DNA of 64,000 nt from Desulfurococcales archaeon (GCA_009904015.1 WYEQ01000014.1:34615-98614); one strand, 5' to 3'. Counted from the stretch's first letter, positions 33,802 to 42,792 are shown. Made by a program: numbers and translations. Notes: generated from the sequence alone by a model not told the origin.

Positions 33802-35085
33802 TCAGGCTGATTGTACGTGTTTAGCTATGTCTTCTAGTCCAGCCGTTATTCTTTGACCGCTTGATACCTCGTATAACGTGTACATTGATGTAGCTATTTC
33901 TTTTTCTCCTACGAAGAGGAGGTGTGTTGCTCCGCTTGACAAAGCGTTTTTTCTTTGTTTAGCCTCGCTTCTTCTCATTAAATCTATCTCGGCTCTAATA
34001 CCTTTATTTCTGAGGAACATCGCTATTTCCCAGGCATGCTTGTATAGCTCTTGTTTTAGGTAGATGACATATACTTTTACTTCGCGGTATGCGTTCACTG
34101 CTTGCTTTTCCCTCACCAAGATATCCACTACTCTATCTACCCCTATGCTCGCGCCTGTGGCAGGCAAATCCATTTTCTTGCTCAGCAACCCGATTAAGCC
34201 ATCGTACCTCCCTCCTCCCCCAACACTCGGGGCAACTGTTGATTCAACGTTGAACTCGAAGATAGGGCCAGTGTAATAATCAAGTCCTCTCACCATGCTT
34301 AGATCGAACATCGAGCTTCTATCGGAGGATGTAATCAGGGAGAATAGCTCTGCTAGTTCATTTATTACCTCGACTCCTCCCTGCGAAACAACTTTTCTGA
34401 GTTGCTCCTCGGCCTCGCCCCACCTGCCTCTAATCTGTATTAGCTCCATGATTCTCCTAACCGTTGATTCGTTCATACCTACTCTTAGAAGCTCGCTCTC
34501 AACTCCGCTGGGGCCAATCTTGTCTAGCTTATCAACAATCCTGAGAATGGGCAACGGATTATCAATCTGGAGCTCCTTCTCAAATACATGGTAGATGAGC
34601 TTTCTGTGATTAATCCTCACGTAAGCATCGCTTAACCCAACACTCCACAATCCTTTCAGCGTCACGTTAACTACCTCTGCGTCCGCCTCCACGTATGGTG
34701 AGCCGACTATATCGGCGTCGGCCTGCATGAACTCCCTGTACCTCATTCTCTGAGGCTCCTCGTGCCTCCAGACCAAACCTATCTGATATCTCTTAAACGG
34801 TAAAGGTAGCTCGGGGTGACTTGCGACGTATCTAGCCAGAGGAACAGTTAAATCATACCTAAGCGCGTACTCCCTGTTGCTGAAGGGGTCAACAAACCTC
34901 CATATAAGCTTGCTCTCAGCTTCCTCCCCGTACTTGCCCGATAAGGTCTCCCAGTACTCTATTGCCGGAGTCTCTAGCGGGTTAAAACCAAAGAGCTCGT
35001 AGTTTCTTCTCAGCTCATCTATGACCTTGTACCTAACTCTAGCTACATCTGGCTCTATGTCCCTGAAGCCTTTAGGAACACTCAT
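33802..35085 (-). CDS. hisS: Histidyl-tRNA synthetase
   Basis: A class II aminoacyl-tRNA synthetase of 427 residues. Motif 2 is GLVWRHEEPQRMRYREFMQADAD. The histidine-specific segment is MVRGLDYYTGPIFEF, and motif 3 lies at GGGGRYDGLIG and ATGASIGVDRV. The C-terminal anticodon-binding domain follows from about residue 330 (VYVIYLKQELYKHAWEIAM...ATHLLFVGEKE). All catalytic segments look intact. It is followed by tRNA-Gly. The Suf genes precede it by 12 bases on the same strand. Confidence 0.95.
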   Translation of the reverse strand: MSVPKGFRDIEPDVARVRYKVIDELRRNYELFGFNPLETPAIEYWETLSGKYGEEAESKLIWRFVDPFSNREYALRYDLTVPLARYVASHPELPLPFKRYQIGLVWRHEEPQRMRYREFMQADADIVGSPYVEADAEVVNVTLKGLWSVGLSDAYVRINHRKLIYHVFEKELQIDNPLPILRIVDKLDKIGPSGVESELLRVGMNESTVRRIMELIQIRGRWGEAEEQLRKVVSQGGVEVINELAELFSLITSSDRSSMFDLSMVRGLDYYTGPIFEFNVESTVAPSVGGGGRYDGLIGLLSKKMDLPATGASIGVDRVVDILVREKQAVNAYREVKVYVIYLKQELYKHAWEIAMFLRNKGIRAEIDLMRRSEAKQRKNALSSGATHLLFVGEKEIATSMYTLYEVSSGQRITAGLEDIAKHVQSA

Positions 35086-35097
35086 TTCCGTTAACCC

Positions 35098-36180
35098 TCA
35101 CATCATTGCTTTTGATATTTGGTCTAAAACAATGTTTATTGAGCTTCTTATTTTGTCTGGTAGGTTCTCGAAGCCTGTTTCTAGAAATCCCCTCACAATG
35201 ATTCCGATAGCCTCCTCCTCGGTAAACCCCTTTGATAACAGGTACTCTATCTCCTCTCTGCGTATCTTCCCAATACTGGCCTCATGAGTAAGCATTGTTA
35301 ATGGATTAAGCGCATTGAGCGCTGGAACAGTTAGTAATGATGCTTTGTCTCCAAGCATCATGCCCTTACATTCAATATGGCCTTTCGTGTTATCCCCAAT
35401 AGCATTTATAGTTAGGTTAGAGACAAGCTTGCTATTATCGGTAGCTATGCTTCTGCTCACAAGCTCGCTTGAAGCACCTGTTCCTATGAGGTTAACCTTG
35501 GTATCATAGCTGTACTCGCCATACCCCTTTGCAACAACTATTTGGTCGACCCTTGAGGAGGATCCCTCCGACTGCTCTATTATAGTATTGAACTTAATTG
35601 ATTTCAGGGGCGAGTTGTTTAGGTAGATGTCATAGTACGTTGATTTGCTCTGTAGCGTTATGTGCTTAACAGCGCTGATAATGTTTTCTGTTAGCCAGTT
35701 GTGAATCATTATCTTGGTGTAACTAGCGTTGCTGCCTACGTAGACCTCCTCAAGGCTTATGTGAGCTCCTTCCGGCACCAGCGCCATGCATCCTGTGGCC
35801 CCAATAGCCCTTGAGTTATCCTCTATTACCACCAGGTTGTAGACTCTTTGAACAACGCCTTTTCTGAACAAGGCGAAGCAGGTGTATATCGGCTCCTCCA
35901 GAGCCGTGTTTCTTGGCACGTACAGGAATATACCGTTATCAATGCTTTTTTCATCAACCTTTAATTTCTTGAACCCATACCTATACACGAGGTCGGGGTA
36001 GTCTCTCACGGCTTCTTTTATTCCCAGGTATATCACTCCCTGCTTCTCAAGAATTTTTGATAAAGCCCTGAAAGCGTATTTCTCATCTATGATTAGCCCT
36101 CCCCTGAGGTCGGGCTCGAGGCCAAGCTCCCTAGCCGCTTTTAGTGCTTTCTCGACGAGTGATTTGTTATTCGTGCTCAG
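35098..36180 (-). CDS. SufB/SufD family Fe-S cluster assembly scaffold
   Basis: Forms the SufBC scaffold on which Fe-S clusters are built. The beta-helix core is plain: IGATGCMALVPEGAHISLEEVYVG, LVSRSIATDNSKLVSNLTINA, KGHIECKGMMLGDKASL and the ending LTHEASIGKIRREEIEYLLSKGF. The obvious GTG start is at 36036, but the same frame stays open upstream and encodes a plausible N-terminal domain (KALKAARELGLEPDLRGGLII...). No ATG, GTG or TTG precedes it; CTG at 36180 overlaps the TGA of sufC as CTGA. I take CTG as the likely start. The protein fits the single SufB/D type of archaea. Confidence 0.83.
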   Translation of the reverse strand: MSTNNKSLVEKALKAARELGLEPDLRGGLIIDEKYAFRALSKILEKQGVIYLGIKEAVRDYPDLVYRYGFKKLKVDEKSIDNGIFLYVPRNTALEEPIYTCFALFRKGVVQRVYNLVVIEDNSRAIGATGCMALVPEGAHISLEEVYVGSNASYTKIMIHNWLTENIISAVKHITLQSKSTYYDIYLNNSPLKSIKFNTIIEQSEGSSSRVDQIVVAKGYGEYSYDTKVNLIGTGASSELVSRSIATDNSKLVSNLTINAIGDNTKGHIECKGMMLGDKASLLTVPALNALNPLTMLTHEASIGKIRREEIEYLLSKGFTEEEAIGIIVRGFLETGFENLPDKIRSSINIVLDQISKAMM

Positions 36181-36893
36181 TTCCCATCACCCTTGAAGTA
36201 GCTGTATCCCTTTTCCAAAACCAGTCTAATCACATCATGAAGCCTTCCTTCATAAACAATTCTTCCATCAATAAGCACGTACGCTTTTCCCTCCTTCTCA
36301 ATAAAATTAGCTATTGCTCCGAGATGAGTCACGATGATGATGGTTCTCCCATCCCTCAGCCATAGGTTTATGTAGCCCGCTATTACCCTCAAGCTATCAA
36401 TATCAACTCCGCTGTCAGGCTCATCTAGCATTATGCATATAGGTCTCGAAACCAAGGCTGTAGCCACCTCGAGCTTCTTCGCCTCCCCACCACTGAATCC
36501 GTTAAAGGCCTCTCTGTAGTATAAATGCGATATCCCGAGAGCATCGAGTACAGCTTTTATATTTACGTTTGCTCTTGCCCTAGCGGCTATCTTTTCAAGT
36601 AAAAAGTACGTTGGCACGCTCAATGGAAAGTTTAATTGATGAACAATCCAGAGGCCTCTCCTCACTCTCTCCCACGGAGGGAGGCCCGTGATATCTTCGC
36701 TATCCATGATTACCTTGCCGCTCACGATCTTGTATGAAGGTATACCCATTATTCCCTTCAGCAAAGATGACTTCCCGCTACCGTTGGGTCCAAGCAGAAA
36801 AACTGGTTCGCCCGGCATAGCCTCAATGCTAACGTTCTTCACAATGACCTTATCATCGATACTGATGCTTAAATCGACTGTTCTTAAGCTCAA
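36177..36893 (-). CDS. sufC: Fe-S cluster assembly ATPase SufC
   Basis: An ABC-type ATPase that drives the SufB scaffold. It has Walker A GPNGSGKSSL, the SufC-specific FNGFSGGEAKKLEVATAL signature, Walker B CIMLDEPDSGVDID, and VTHLGAI as the switch. The 238 residues are of normal length for SufC. TTG at 36893 is chosen because GGAGTG lies a few bases upstream and a TATA-like CTTATAAG lies about 31 bases before it. GTG at 36935 would add 14 atypical residues. The gene is the first of a sufC-sufB-hisS run. Confidence 0.9.
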   Translation of the reverse strand: MSLRTVDLSISIDDKVIVKNVSIEAMPGEPVFLLGPNGSGKSSLLKGIMGIPSYKIVSGKVIMDSEDITGLPPWERVRRGLWIVHQLNFPLSVPTYFLLEKIAARARANVNIKAVLDALGISHLYYREAFNGFSGGEAKKLEVATALVSRPICIMLDEPDSGVDIDSLRVIAGYINLWLRDGRTIIIVTHLGAIANFIEKEGKAYVLIDGRIVYEGRLHDVIRLVLEKGYSYFKGDGN

Positions 36894-36991
36894 CTTTACG
36901 CACTCCGTGTAGGCTTTTCGGTCTCTTATAAGCACTCAACATTAAATGTATATTTGGAGATAAGGATTTAATAATAAATGCATGAATCCGT

Positions 36992-37050
36992 AACCGATGA
37001 AGAGGAATCCGGGAACTGAAAATAACCTGATGATATTTTTAAGACTGAGG
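36992..37050 (+). ncRNA. Candidate C/D box sRNA upstream of reverse gyrase
   Basis: Boxes appear in the right order and spacing: C-like CCGATGA at 36994-37000, a 15-base guide, D' CTGA at 37016-37019, an 8-base spacer, C' TGATGA at 37028-37033, an 11-base guide, and D CTGA at 37045-37048. Such dual-guide RNAs direct 2'-O-methylation of rRNA or tRNA with Nop5, L7Ae and fibrillarin. The second guide is A/T-rich, which is a weak point. No target was checked. It lies in the 300-base divergent region between sufC and reverse gyrase. Confidence 0.4.
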
Positions 37051-37168
37051 TCCTGGACACCTAGAGCACTCTAAGCAAAGTGCCCTGAGCATGGTCTAGA
37101 ACTATCCAATGGCTCCTTTCCTACACAAATATTTTAAAGAGCAAAGAGATTATAATCCATGATACAGG

Positions 37169-37184
37169 GGTCTCTCAGGAGACC
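37169..37184 (+). promoter_or_regulatory. Hairpin in the reverse gyrase 5' leader
   Basis: GGTCTC-TCAG-GAGACC is a perfect 6-bp stem with a four-base loop, 13 bases before the ATG of reverse gyrase. A TATA-like AAATATTTTAAAG lies near 37127-37139, so the hairpin would be in the mRNA leader. An AGGAG sequence falls within the loop and 3' arm. It could affect initiation or stability of the mRNA; this is inference only. Confidence 0.35.
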
Positions 37185-37197
37185 TCAACATTGATTT

Positions 37198-40100
37198 ATG
37201 GTGGGCAAACTGTTTAAAGATCACCTGGTGTACCTCTATAGTTGCCCGAACTGTGGTAGTCACATCACAGATGGAAGATTGATGCGTGGTTATGCTTGTC
37301 TTCGCTGTCTTCCCTCGGAGCCTGCTGAGGAGCTGGAGATCGAGGAGCTTATAAAGCTCCTAGATGAGAGGAAAAGCCTCTTGGGCTTATCTAAAAACAA
37401 GGAGCTTCTCGATGAGCTAAGAAGATTCGAGGTGTTTTTCGAGAAAGCTGTTGGAAACAAGCCTTGGTCTGCTCAAAAAGCATGGGCTATACGTGTCCTC
37501 AAAAAGAAAAGCTTCAGCATTGTTGCGCCAACAGGGGTTGGAAAAACGGTTTTTGGACTGGTAATGAGCCTTTACCTCCTCGGGAGGGGCAAGGCATACA
37601 TCATACTACCTACGACTCCACTGGTTCTCCAGGCAGAGAGAAAACTGATTGATTTCTGCGATAAGACTGGAGTTAAGGCGAGAATTCTCGTCTTCCACTC
37701 CAAGATGAAGCCGAAAAACAGAAAAGAAAGCCTCGAGAAGCTTGAGCAAGGAGACTTCGATATACTGGTCACAACAAGCAAGTTTATGCTTAAAAAAACG
37801 GATTTGATAAGTAAGAACAAGTTTTATTTCATGTTTATTGACGATGTAGACTCTGTTCTGAGAAGCGGGAAGAGCATACAGGCAGTTCTAAGGCTACTTG
37901 GACTTAGCGATGATGATGTAAGTAAGGCTCAGGGTTTAATTAAATCCATGGTGAACCTCCAGAACGAAATAGACAGAAAGAGCCGAGAATTATCAGCACC
38001 AACAAACCTGAGAGGAATCAAGAAGAGAAAAAGAGCTGAGGAGCTGTGGAGCGAGCTGAACAACCTCTACGCAAAATTAAATAAAGTACAGGAGCAGCTG
38101 AACGAGATTAAAAACAAGATAAACACCATAATGGTTGTGAGCACCGCTACAGGTAAACCACGGGGACCAAAGATTCGGTTATTCAGGGAGGTTCTAGGCT
38201 TCCAGCCCGGAAGCAGGCCTGAGTTTCTTAGAAACATAGTTGATACTTACGTAATATCAGACGAGGATAGCCTTGTAAAAGAGACTATTCGAATAGTAAA
38301 GAAACTTGGAACAGGCGGCCTCGTGTACGTCCCCGTTGATAAAGGCGTAGACTACGCTATTAAGGTAGCAGACATGCTCAGAGAAAATGGCATTAAAGCC
38401 GAGGCTTTCTACCACAAGAATCAGGACGCCCTTAACAAGTTTATTGATGGAGAAATCGATGTTCTGGTAGGAGTAGCTATTTATTACGGAGTTATGGTGA
38501 GGGGGCTTGACCTCCCACAGCGAGTGCGATACGCGGTTTTCGTTGGGTTCCCTAGATTCAAGTTCTCAGCGAGGTTCGAGGAGCCCCATCCCCTCAATGT
38601 ATACAGGATACTGGATATTTTAGCCGATAATGCCCCGGAGCCATACGCCGAGAAGGCCAACGCGTACCTAGTCACCATAAGAAAGTTCATCAAGAGAGCT
38701 TCTCCAGGCATGCTGCAAATGCTTGCATCAAGGCTGAAGAGCGGTGCTCCACCTGAGAGCGATATAGAAAGGTTCTTCGTGCAGGCCACAGAGTTCATAA
38801 GATCAGCGCTTAGGGTAAAGGAGGTCCTGGAATCCCTGAAAATATCGAAAGAAGTTGTGCTAAGAGAGGAGAAGGGAAATATATACATTTACATCCCTGA
38901 TATAATGACGTATATTCAGGCTAGTGGCAGAACAAGCAGATTGTACATTGGTGGCTTAACCAAGGGTTTATCCGTAGTAATTGCAGATGATGAAAGGCTC
39001 TTCAGGCAAGCGGCATATCGATTAAAACTTATTTTTGAGGGGATGGAGTGGAGAAGCTTCGATGAACTCGAGAAGACGGGTCAGCTGGAAGGAATAATGG
39101 AGGAGATAGACGAGGATAGACGAAGAGTATTAAAGGCGCTCAGAGGAGAATACGTGGGCGAGAAGCTAGACCTGATAAAGACGTATCTAATGATAGTGGA
39201 GTCACCAAACAAAGCTAGAACAATATCAAGATTCTTCGGCAGACCCTCAATAAGAGTGCTAAGCGAAGGCCTGCGGGCCTACGAGGTTTCAATAGGCAAT
39301 ATCTACCTAATAATCATAGCTAGCGGCGGACATATATATGACCTAGCAACCGGTGGCTGGGAAACCGCGCTCAATGATAAGTTCCTAGGAGCAGGGGAGA
39401 TTTTACATGGCGTCATCGTGAGAAACGGGAATGAGTTTGTTCCTCTTTACAGCGCTATAAAACTCTGCAAGATATGTGGTCTACAAATAGTTGACCCAAC
39501 AATAGATAAGTGTCCGAGGTGCGGAGGCACAGTATTCTTTGATAAGTCGAGAGTTGTTGACATTATCAGGGATTTGGCTCTAGAAAGCGACGTTGTCTTG
39601 ATAGCAACAGACCCAGACACTGAGGGTGAAAAGATAGGCTGGGATATAGCGGCTCTGGTCAGGCCTTATGCAAAGCAGGTCAAGAGAGTGGAGTTCCACG
39701 AAGTAACTAGAAGGGCTATTCTCGAGGCACTTAGTAACTGGAGAGAAATGAATAAAAAGCAAGTGGAAGCCCAGCTTGTAAGAAGAATAGAGGATAGATG
39801 GATAGGCTTCACTCTATCTCCTATCCTGTGGAGAGATTTCTGGCTCAACCACTACTGCAAGAAGGAGAAAGCATCGAAGAAGGATGAGTGCAAACAAGAA
39901 AATAGGAAACTGTCGGCTGGTAGAGTGCAGACCCCTGTTCTAGGATGGATTATCAGCAGGTACGAGGAAAGCAATAAGTCAAAGAAAAAGTTCTACGAGA
40001 TCGTCCTGACTAATGAAACGCTTATCGATATATCTGAGGACGAGGTCCCGAGCAAAGTTTTGGAAGAGCTCTCGGAGGGAGACAAGGTAGTAATCAAGGA

Positions 40101-41076
40101 AGTTGCCAGAGAGAAAATAGAGATAACGCCTCCCCCACCATACACTACAGACACACTCATTTATGATGCTTCGAGAATTCTCAAGTTCAGCGCTACCTAC
40201 ACAATGTCTCTGGCTCAGGAGCTATTCGAGTTAGGCTTAATCACGTACCACAGAACCGATAGCACAAGGGTAAGTGACACTGGAATAGCTGTTGCCCGGG
40301 AATACCTACAGAACTACAACCCAGATTTGTTCGTGCCGAGAACATGGTCACTGGAGAAAGAGGGAGCCCATGAGGCTATAAGGCCTGTTAGGCCTATAGA
40401 CGCGAACATGCTTAGAAAAATGATTGAGACAGGCGAGATCGATGTTGTGCGTCCATTAACTAAGGCTCACTACATGCTTTACGACCTGATATTCAGAAGA
40501 TTCATAGCCTCTCAGTCAAGGAAGGCCATCGCCGTTGTTCAGACAGTAGAAATAATGCTTCCCGGAGGCGCTACCGTGAAGAGGCAGTTTTACATAAATT
40601 ACGAGGATCCCGGCTTCACTGTGTTCTATATGCCTGTGCCAACAAGACACGAGCTTGTTCCCGGAGAATACATTGTTGAGAGAGTGTCCGCAAAATCTAG
40701 GAGAACCGTTTACCCCTACACGCAGGGAGAAGTTGTCAATGAGATGAAGAAGAGAGGGATAGGCAGGCCGAGCACCTACGCCGTGATTGTTAACAAACTG
40801 CTCTCGAGGAACTACGTCGTATCCATGGGCAAAGCCGGCTTCCTTAAGCCAACTGAGCTTGGCGAGGAGGTGTACCACTACTTATCAACAAACTTCAAAG
40901 ACCTTGTCAGCGAGGAAAGAACAAGGGAGCTTGAAAAGAAAATGGATGCTGTGAGCGAGGGAAAAACAGATTACATAGAGATACTCAAAGATCTCTACGA
41001 GGAGATAAGCAGAATAGCGAAGGAAAAGATAACTGTTTATCCCATACAGCTTGGAGACGAGGTGACAGGGATGTGA
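37198..41076 (+). CDS. rgy: Reverse gyrase
   Basis: Introduces positive supercoils into DNA with ATP; the protein family that marks hyperthermophiles. The 1292 residues begin with a zinc finger (Cys16, 19, 34, 37). An SF2 helicase-like domain follows, with Walker A APTGVGKT at 110-117 and FIDDVDSVL. After a latch region comes the Toprim domain from about 660 (MIVESPNKARTISRFFG), a second zinc finger (CKICG...CPRCGG), and the acidic TDPDTEGEKIGWD. The topoisomerase IA tyrosine is Tyr1017 in GLITYHRTDSTRVSD. All key residues are present. A cysteine-containing insert (HYCKKEKASKKDECKQ) lies before SAGRVQTPVL. The next gene overlaps the stop by four bases. Confidence 0.97.
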   Translation: MVGKLFKDHLVYLYSCPNCGSHITDGRLMRGYACLRCLPSEPAEELEIEELIKLLDERKSLLGLSKNKELLDELRRFEVFFEKAVGNKPWSAQKAWAIRVLKKKSFSIVAPTGVGKTVFGLVMSLYLLGRGKAYIILPTTPLVLQAERKLIDFCDKTGVKARILVFHSKMKPKNRKESLEKLEQGDFDILVTTSKFMLKKTDLISKNKFYFMFIDDVDSVLRSGKSIQAVLRLLGLSDDDVSKAQGLIKSMVNLQNEIDRKSRELSAPTNLRGIKKRKRAEELWSELNNLYAKLNKVQEQLNEIKNKINTIMVVSTATGKPRGPKIRLFREVLGFQPGSRPEFLRNIVDTYVISDEDSLVKETIRIVKKLGTGGLVYVPVDKGVDYAIKVADMLRENGIKAEAFYHKNQDALNKFIDGEIDVLVGVAIYYGVMVRGLDLPQRVRYAVFVGFPRFKFSARFEEPHPLNVYRILDILADNAPEPYAEKANAYLVTIRKFIKRASPGMLQMLASRLKSGAPPESDIERFFVQATEFIRSALRVKEVLESLKISKEVVLREEKGNIYIYIPDIMTYIQASGRTSRLYIGGLTKGLSVVIADDERLFRQAAYRLKLIFEGMEWRSFDELEKTGQLEGIMEEIDEDRRRVLKALRGEYVGEKLDLIKTYLMIVESPNKARTISRFFGRPSIRVLSEGLRAYEVSIGNIYLIIIASGGHIYDLATGGWETALNDKFLGAGEILHGVIVRNGNEFVPLYSAIKLCKICGLQIVDPTIDKCPRCGGTVFFDKSRVVDIIRDLALESDVVLIATDPDTEGEKIGWDIAALVRPYAKQVKRVEFHEVTRRAILEALSNWREMNKKQVEAQLVRRIEDRWIGFTLSPILWRDFWLNHYCKKEKASKKDECKQENRKLSAGRVQTPVLGWIISRYEESNKSKKKFYEIVLTNETLIDISEDEVPSKVLEELSEGDKVVIKEVAREKIEITPPPPYTTDTLIYDASRILKFSATYTMSLAQELFELGLITYHRTDSTRVSDTGIAVAREYLQNYNPDLFVPRTWSLEKEGAHEAIRPVRPIDANMLRKMIETGEIDVVRPLTKAHYMLYDLIFRRFIASQSRKAIAVVQTVEIMLPGGATVKRQFYINYEDPGFTVFYMPVPTRHELVPGEYIVERVSAKSRRTVYPYTQGEVVNEMKKRGIGRPSTYAVIVNKLLSRNYVVSMGKAGFLKPTELGEEVYHYLSTNFKDLVSEERTRELEKKMDAVSEGKTDYIEILKDLYEEISRIAKEKITVYPIQLGDEVTGM

Positions 41077-41924
41077 AGATCGCGATTGCCCACTTGTTGC
41101 TAAAGTTTGGCTCCAGGAAGACTAATTATGATAGATTAAGGAAGAGTGTTCAGGAAGCCAAGGAGAAGGGAGCACAGCTTGTTCTCCTGCCATCGATGTT
41201 TAATATTGGAACCTTCCAATCAGTGTACACTGTTTCCCAGGCAAAGGAGGTAGCAAGAAACATAGCGGAGAAAATTCCGGGGGGACAGTCGTCAAGCCTA
41301 CTTATAAAGCTATCCTCAGCGCTTGATATCTACATTTTAGCTGGACCAATCATAGAGAGAGCCGGGCCAAAGCTGTTCTCAACAGCTTTTTTGGTCAGCC
41401 CAAGCGGGGTTATCGCTGGCAGGTACAGGAAAATAGCTGTTGACGTAATTGATAGAGCCATTGGCTTAACCTCCGGCAAGCACCCTAACCTCGTCTCTCT
41501 GAAGAGCAAGCTCGGTGTGCTAATCGAGCACGACCTTCTATACCCGGAAATAGCGAGAACAAGCATTCTCAGTGGAGCAAGCTTTCTGGTCGGATTCAGC
41601 AGAATAGGCGAGATGAATGACAAGAAGCTGGAGAGAATAGGCGAGGCAAGAAGCTATGAGAACAATGTCCCCGTAATAATTGTTGGCGGAGCACTAGAAA
41701 GCGCTGAAAGAGTGCTAACAGAAACCCCATCAATGATTATAGATGCTAGAGAGGGAATCCTGGAAAAGATAACTCTAGATGAAGTAGGCAAGAACGTTAC
41801 CCACGTGGTCACCGTGGCGGAGGTAAGGCCTACAAATACTTTTCCCCTACACGATATGGAGTCGTTACTCGATATAATCACTCTTCTTTACAAAGCAAGC
41901 AGAGGGTTGGCAAAGAAAAAGTAA
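41073..41924 (+). CDS. Nitrilase-superfamily homologue lacking catalytic residues
   Basis: The 283 residues follow the carbon-nitrogen hydrolase fold: MKIAIAHLLLKFGSRKTNYDR, AQLVLLPSMFN, SPSGVIAGRYRKIAVD and GVLIEHDLLYPEIAR. In active enzymes the first motif ends LPE, and the elbow is CxD; here Glu is Ser41 and Cys is Glu152, while Lys120 remains. Two of the three catalytic residues are therefore missing, and it should not hydrolyse amides or nitriles. It starts with GTG at 41073, overlapping the reverse gyrase TGA by four bases (GTGA). Coupled translation suggests a structural or regulatory partner, which is inference. Confidence 0.82.
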   Translation: MKIAIAHLLLKFGSRKTNYDRLRKSVQEAKEKGAQLVLLPSMFNIGTFQSVYTVSQAKEVARNIAEKIPGGQSSSLLIKLSSALDIYILAGPIIERAGPKLFSTAFLVSPSGVIAGRYRKIAVDVIDRAIGLTSGKHPNLVSLKSKLGVLIEHDLLYPEIARTSILSGASFLVGFSRIGEMNDKKLERIGEARSYENNVPVIIVGGALESAERVLTETPSMIIDAREGILEKITLDEVGKNVTHVVTVAEVRPTNTFPLHDMESLLDIITLLYKASRGLAKKK

Positions 41925-41928
41925 GTAG

Positions 41929-42034
41929 AGCCGGGGGCGGGATTCGAACCCGCGGAAAAACGGGTATCCACAGCTCGAAAGGCGTGGCTCAGACCTCTGC
42001 AGCCCGCCGCCTTAGGCCGCTCGGCCACCCCGGC
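41929..42034 (-). tRNA. tRNA-Cys (anticodon GCA) with intron
   Basis: The 106-nt gene gives a 75-nt mature tRNA. The acceptor is GCCGGGG/CCCCGGC with discriminator U, a tRNA-Cys mark. The anticodon stem is GCGGG/CCCGT and the loop, after removal of the intron, is CTGCAGA, so the anticodon is GCA. The T arm is GCGGG-TTCGAAT-CCCGC. At first sight the length suggests a class II serine tRNA, but the short variable region after splicing and the U discriminator argue for Cys. Confidence 0.9.
41966..41996 (-). other. Intron of tRNA-Cys, canonical position 37/38
   Basis: A 31-base insert after CTGCAG of the anticodon loop, at the canonical 37/38 site. It contains an internal stem CCACG/TGTGG (one G-U) with a ten-base loop, consistent with an archaeal bulge-helix-bulge substrate. 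The exact cut sites were assigned by restoring the anticodon loop, not measured. Confidence 0.8.
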
Positions 42035-42107
42035 TCCATTATTAATTAGTGTTCAGAGAGTGATAAAGTTATTTTTCACATATGATCAAGAAATTGTTTG
42101 ATGCGTC

Positions 42108-42680
42108 ATGGGTGAAAAAATAGCTGTAAGGGAGCTTAGGGAGATACACAAGCTCTTATCACTACTCATAGACAAAGGAGTCGATTACATGGTAACCGGT
42201 GGAGCAGCGCTATCGATTCTCCTCAACGAAAAGACCGTTGAGGAGGACCTGGATATCATTGCGTTTAGCCCCGACCCTATGCTTGAGGAGGATTTTTACT
42301 ACGACTTATCCGTTGAGCTTGGATGCGAGTATGAGAAAAACTCTCTGGGAGGGCCAAAACTGATTTTTGAGGATGGATTCAGTATTGATTTTTTCTCTGT
42401 GAGCATGAATCTTGAGGTTCCACAAAATATTCTTCAACACTACGAAAAAGTCAGACTACCCGATGGAAAAATAGTTAAAGTAGCTTCACTTGAAGCTGCG
42501 CTGTTGCTAAAAGCTCAAGCCGTGGCATGGGAGACAGCTAGTGAAGAGGAGCTTGAATCCTACGTAGCCAGAATTGGCAAGAGAATAAACAAATCAAAAA
42601 TCGATAAGCTACTTGAGCTTTACGATGAAGGAGTAAGAAAGACCTTGGTAAGAGTGATAAGAAAAGCTGGTTTTAGTTAA
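42108..42680 (+). CDS. Nucleotidyltransferase-fold protein, hypothetical
   Basis: The 190 residues show a minimal nucleotidyltransferase pattern: VDYMVTGGAALSILL as the glycine-serine helix region, EEDLDIIAFSPD as the acidic pair and SIDFFSVSMN as a third acidic strand. These resemble DUF6036/AbiEii-like small transferases. The C-terminal half is helical (VASLEAALLLKAQAVAWETASEEE...). Such proteins may be tRNA- or toxin-related, but no antitoxin gene is adjacent. ATG at 42108 lies about 70 bases from tRNA-Cys. I would not assign a specific reaction. Confidence 0.7.
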   Translation: MGEKIAVRELREIHKLLSLLIDKGVDYMVTGGAALSILLNEKTVEEDLDIIAFSPDPMLEEDFYYDLSVELGCEYEKNSLGGPKLIFEDGFSIDFFSVSMNLEVPQNILQHYEKVRLPDGKIVKVASLEAALLLKAQAVAWETASEEELESYVARIGKRINKSKIDKLLELYDEGVRKTLVRVIRKAGFS

Positions 42681-42792
42681 GTATTGGTTTTGGTTTTTAA
42701 ATTAATAGAAAAAACGTTTAATCCATCTTGACGTTTGCTTTACGCGCATCCAAATCCCGTGGTGTTTGGAAAAATCCTACTTACGATTACTG

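Noticed and set aside
41929..42034. tRNA-Ser, from the length and GCCGAGCGG-type D arm
   Set aside because: No serine anticodon fits a 7-base loop. Removing 31 bases gives a standard Cys(GCA) arm, and the discriminator is U.
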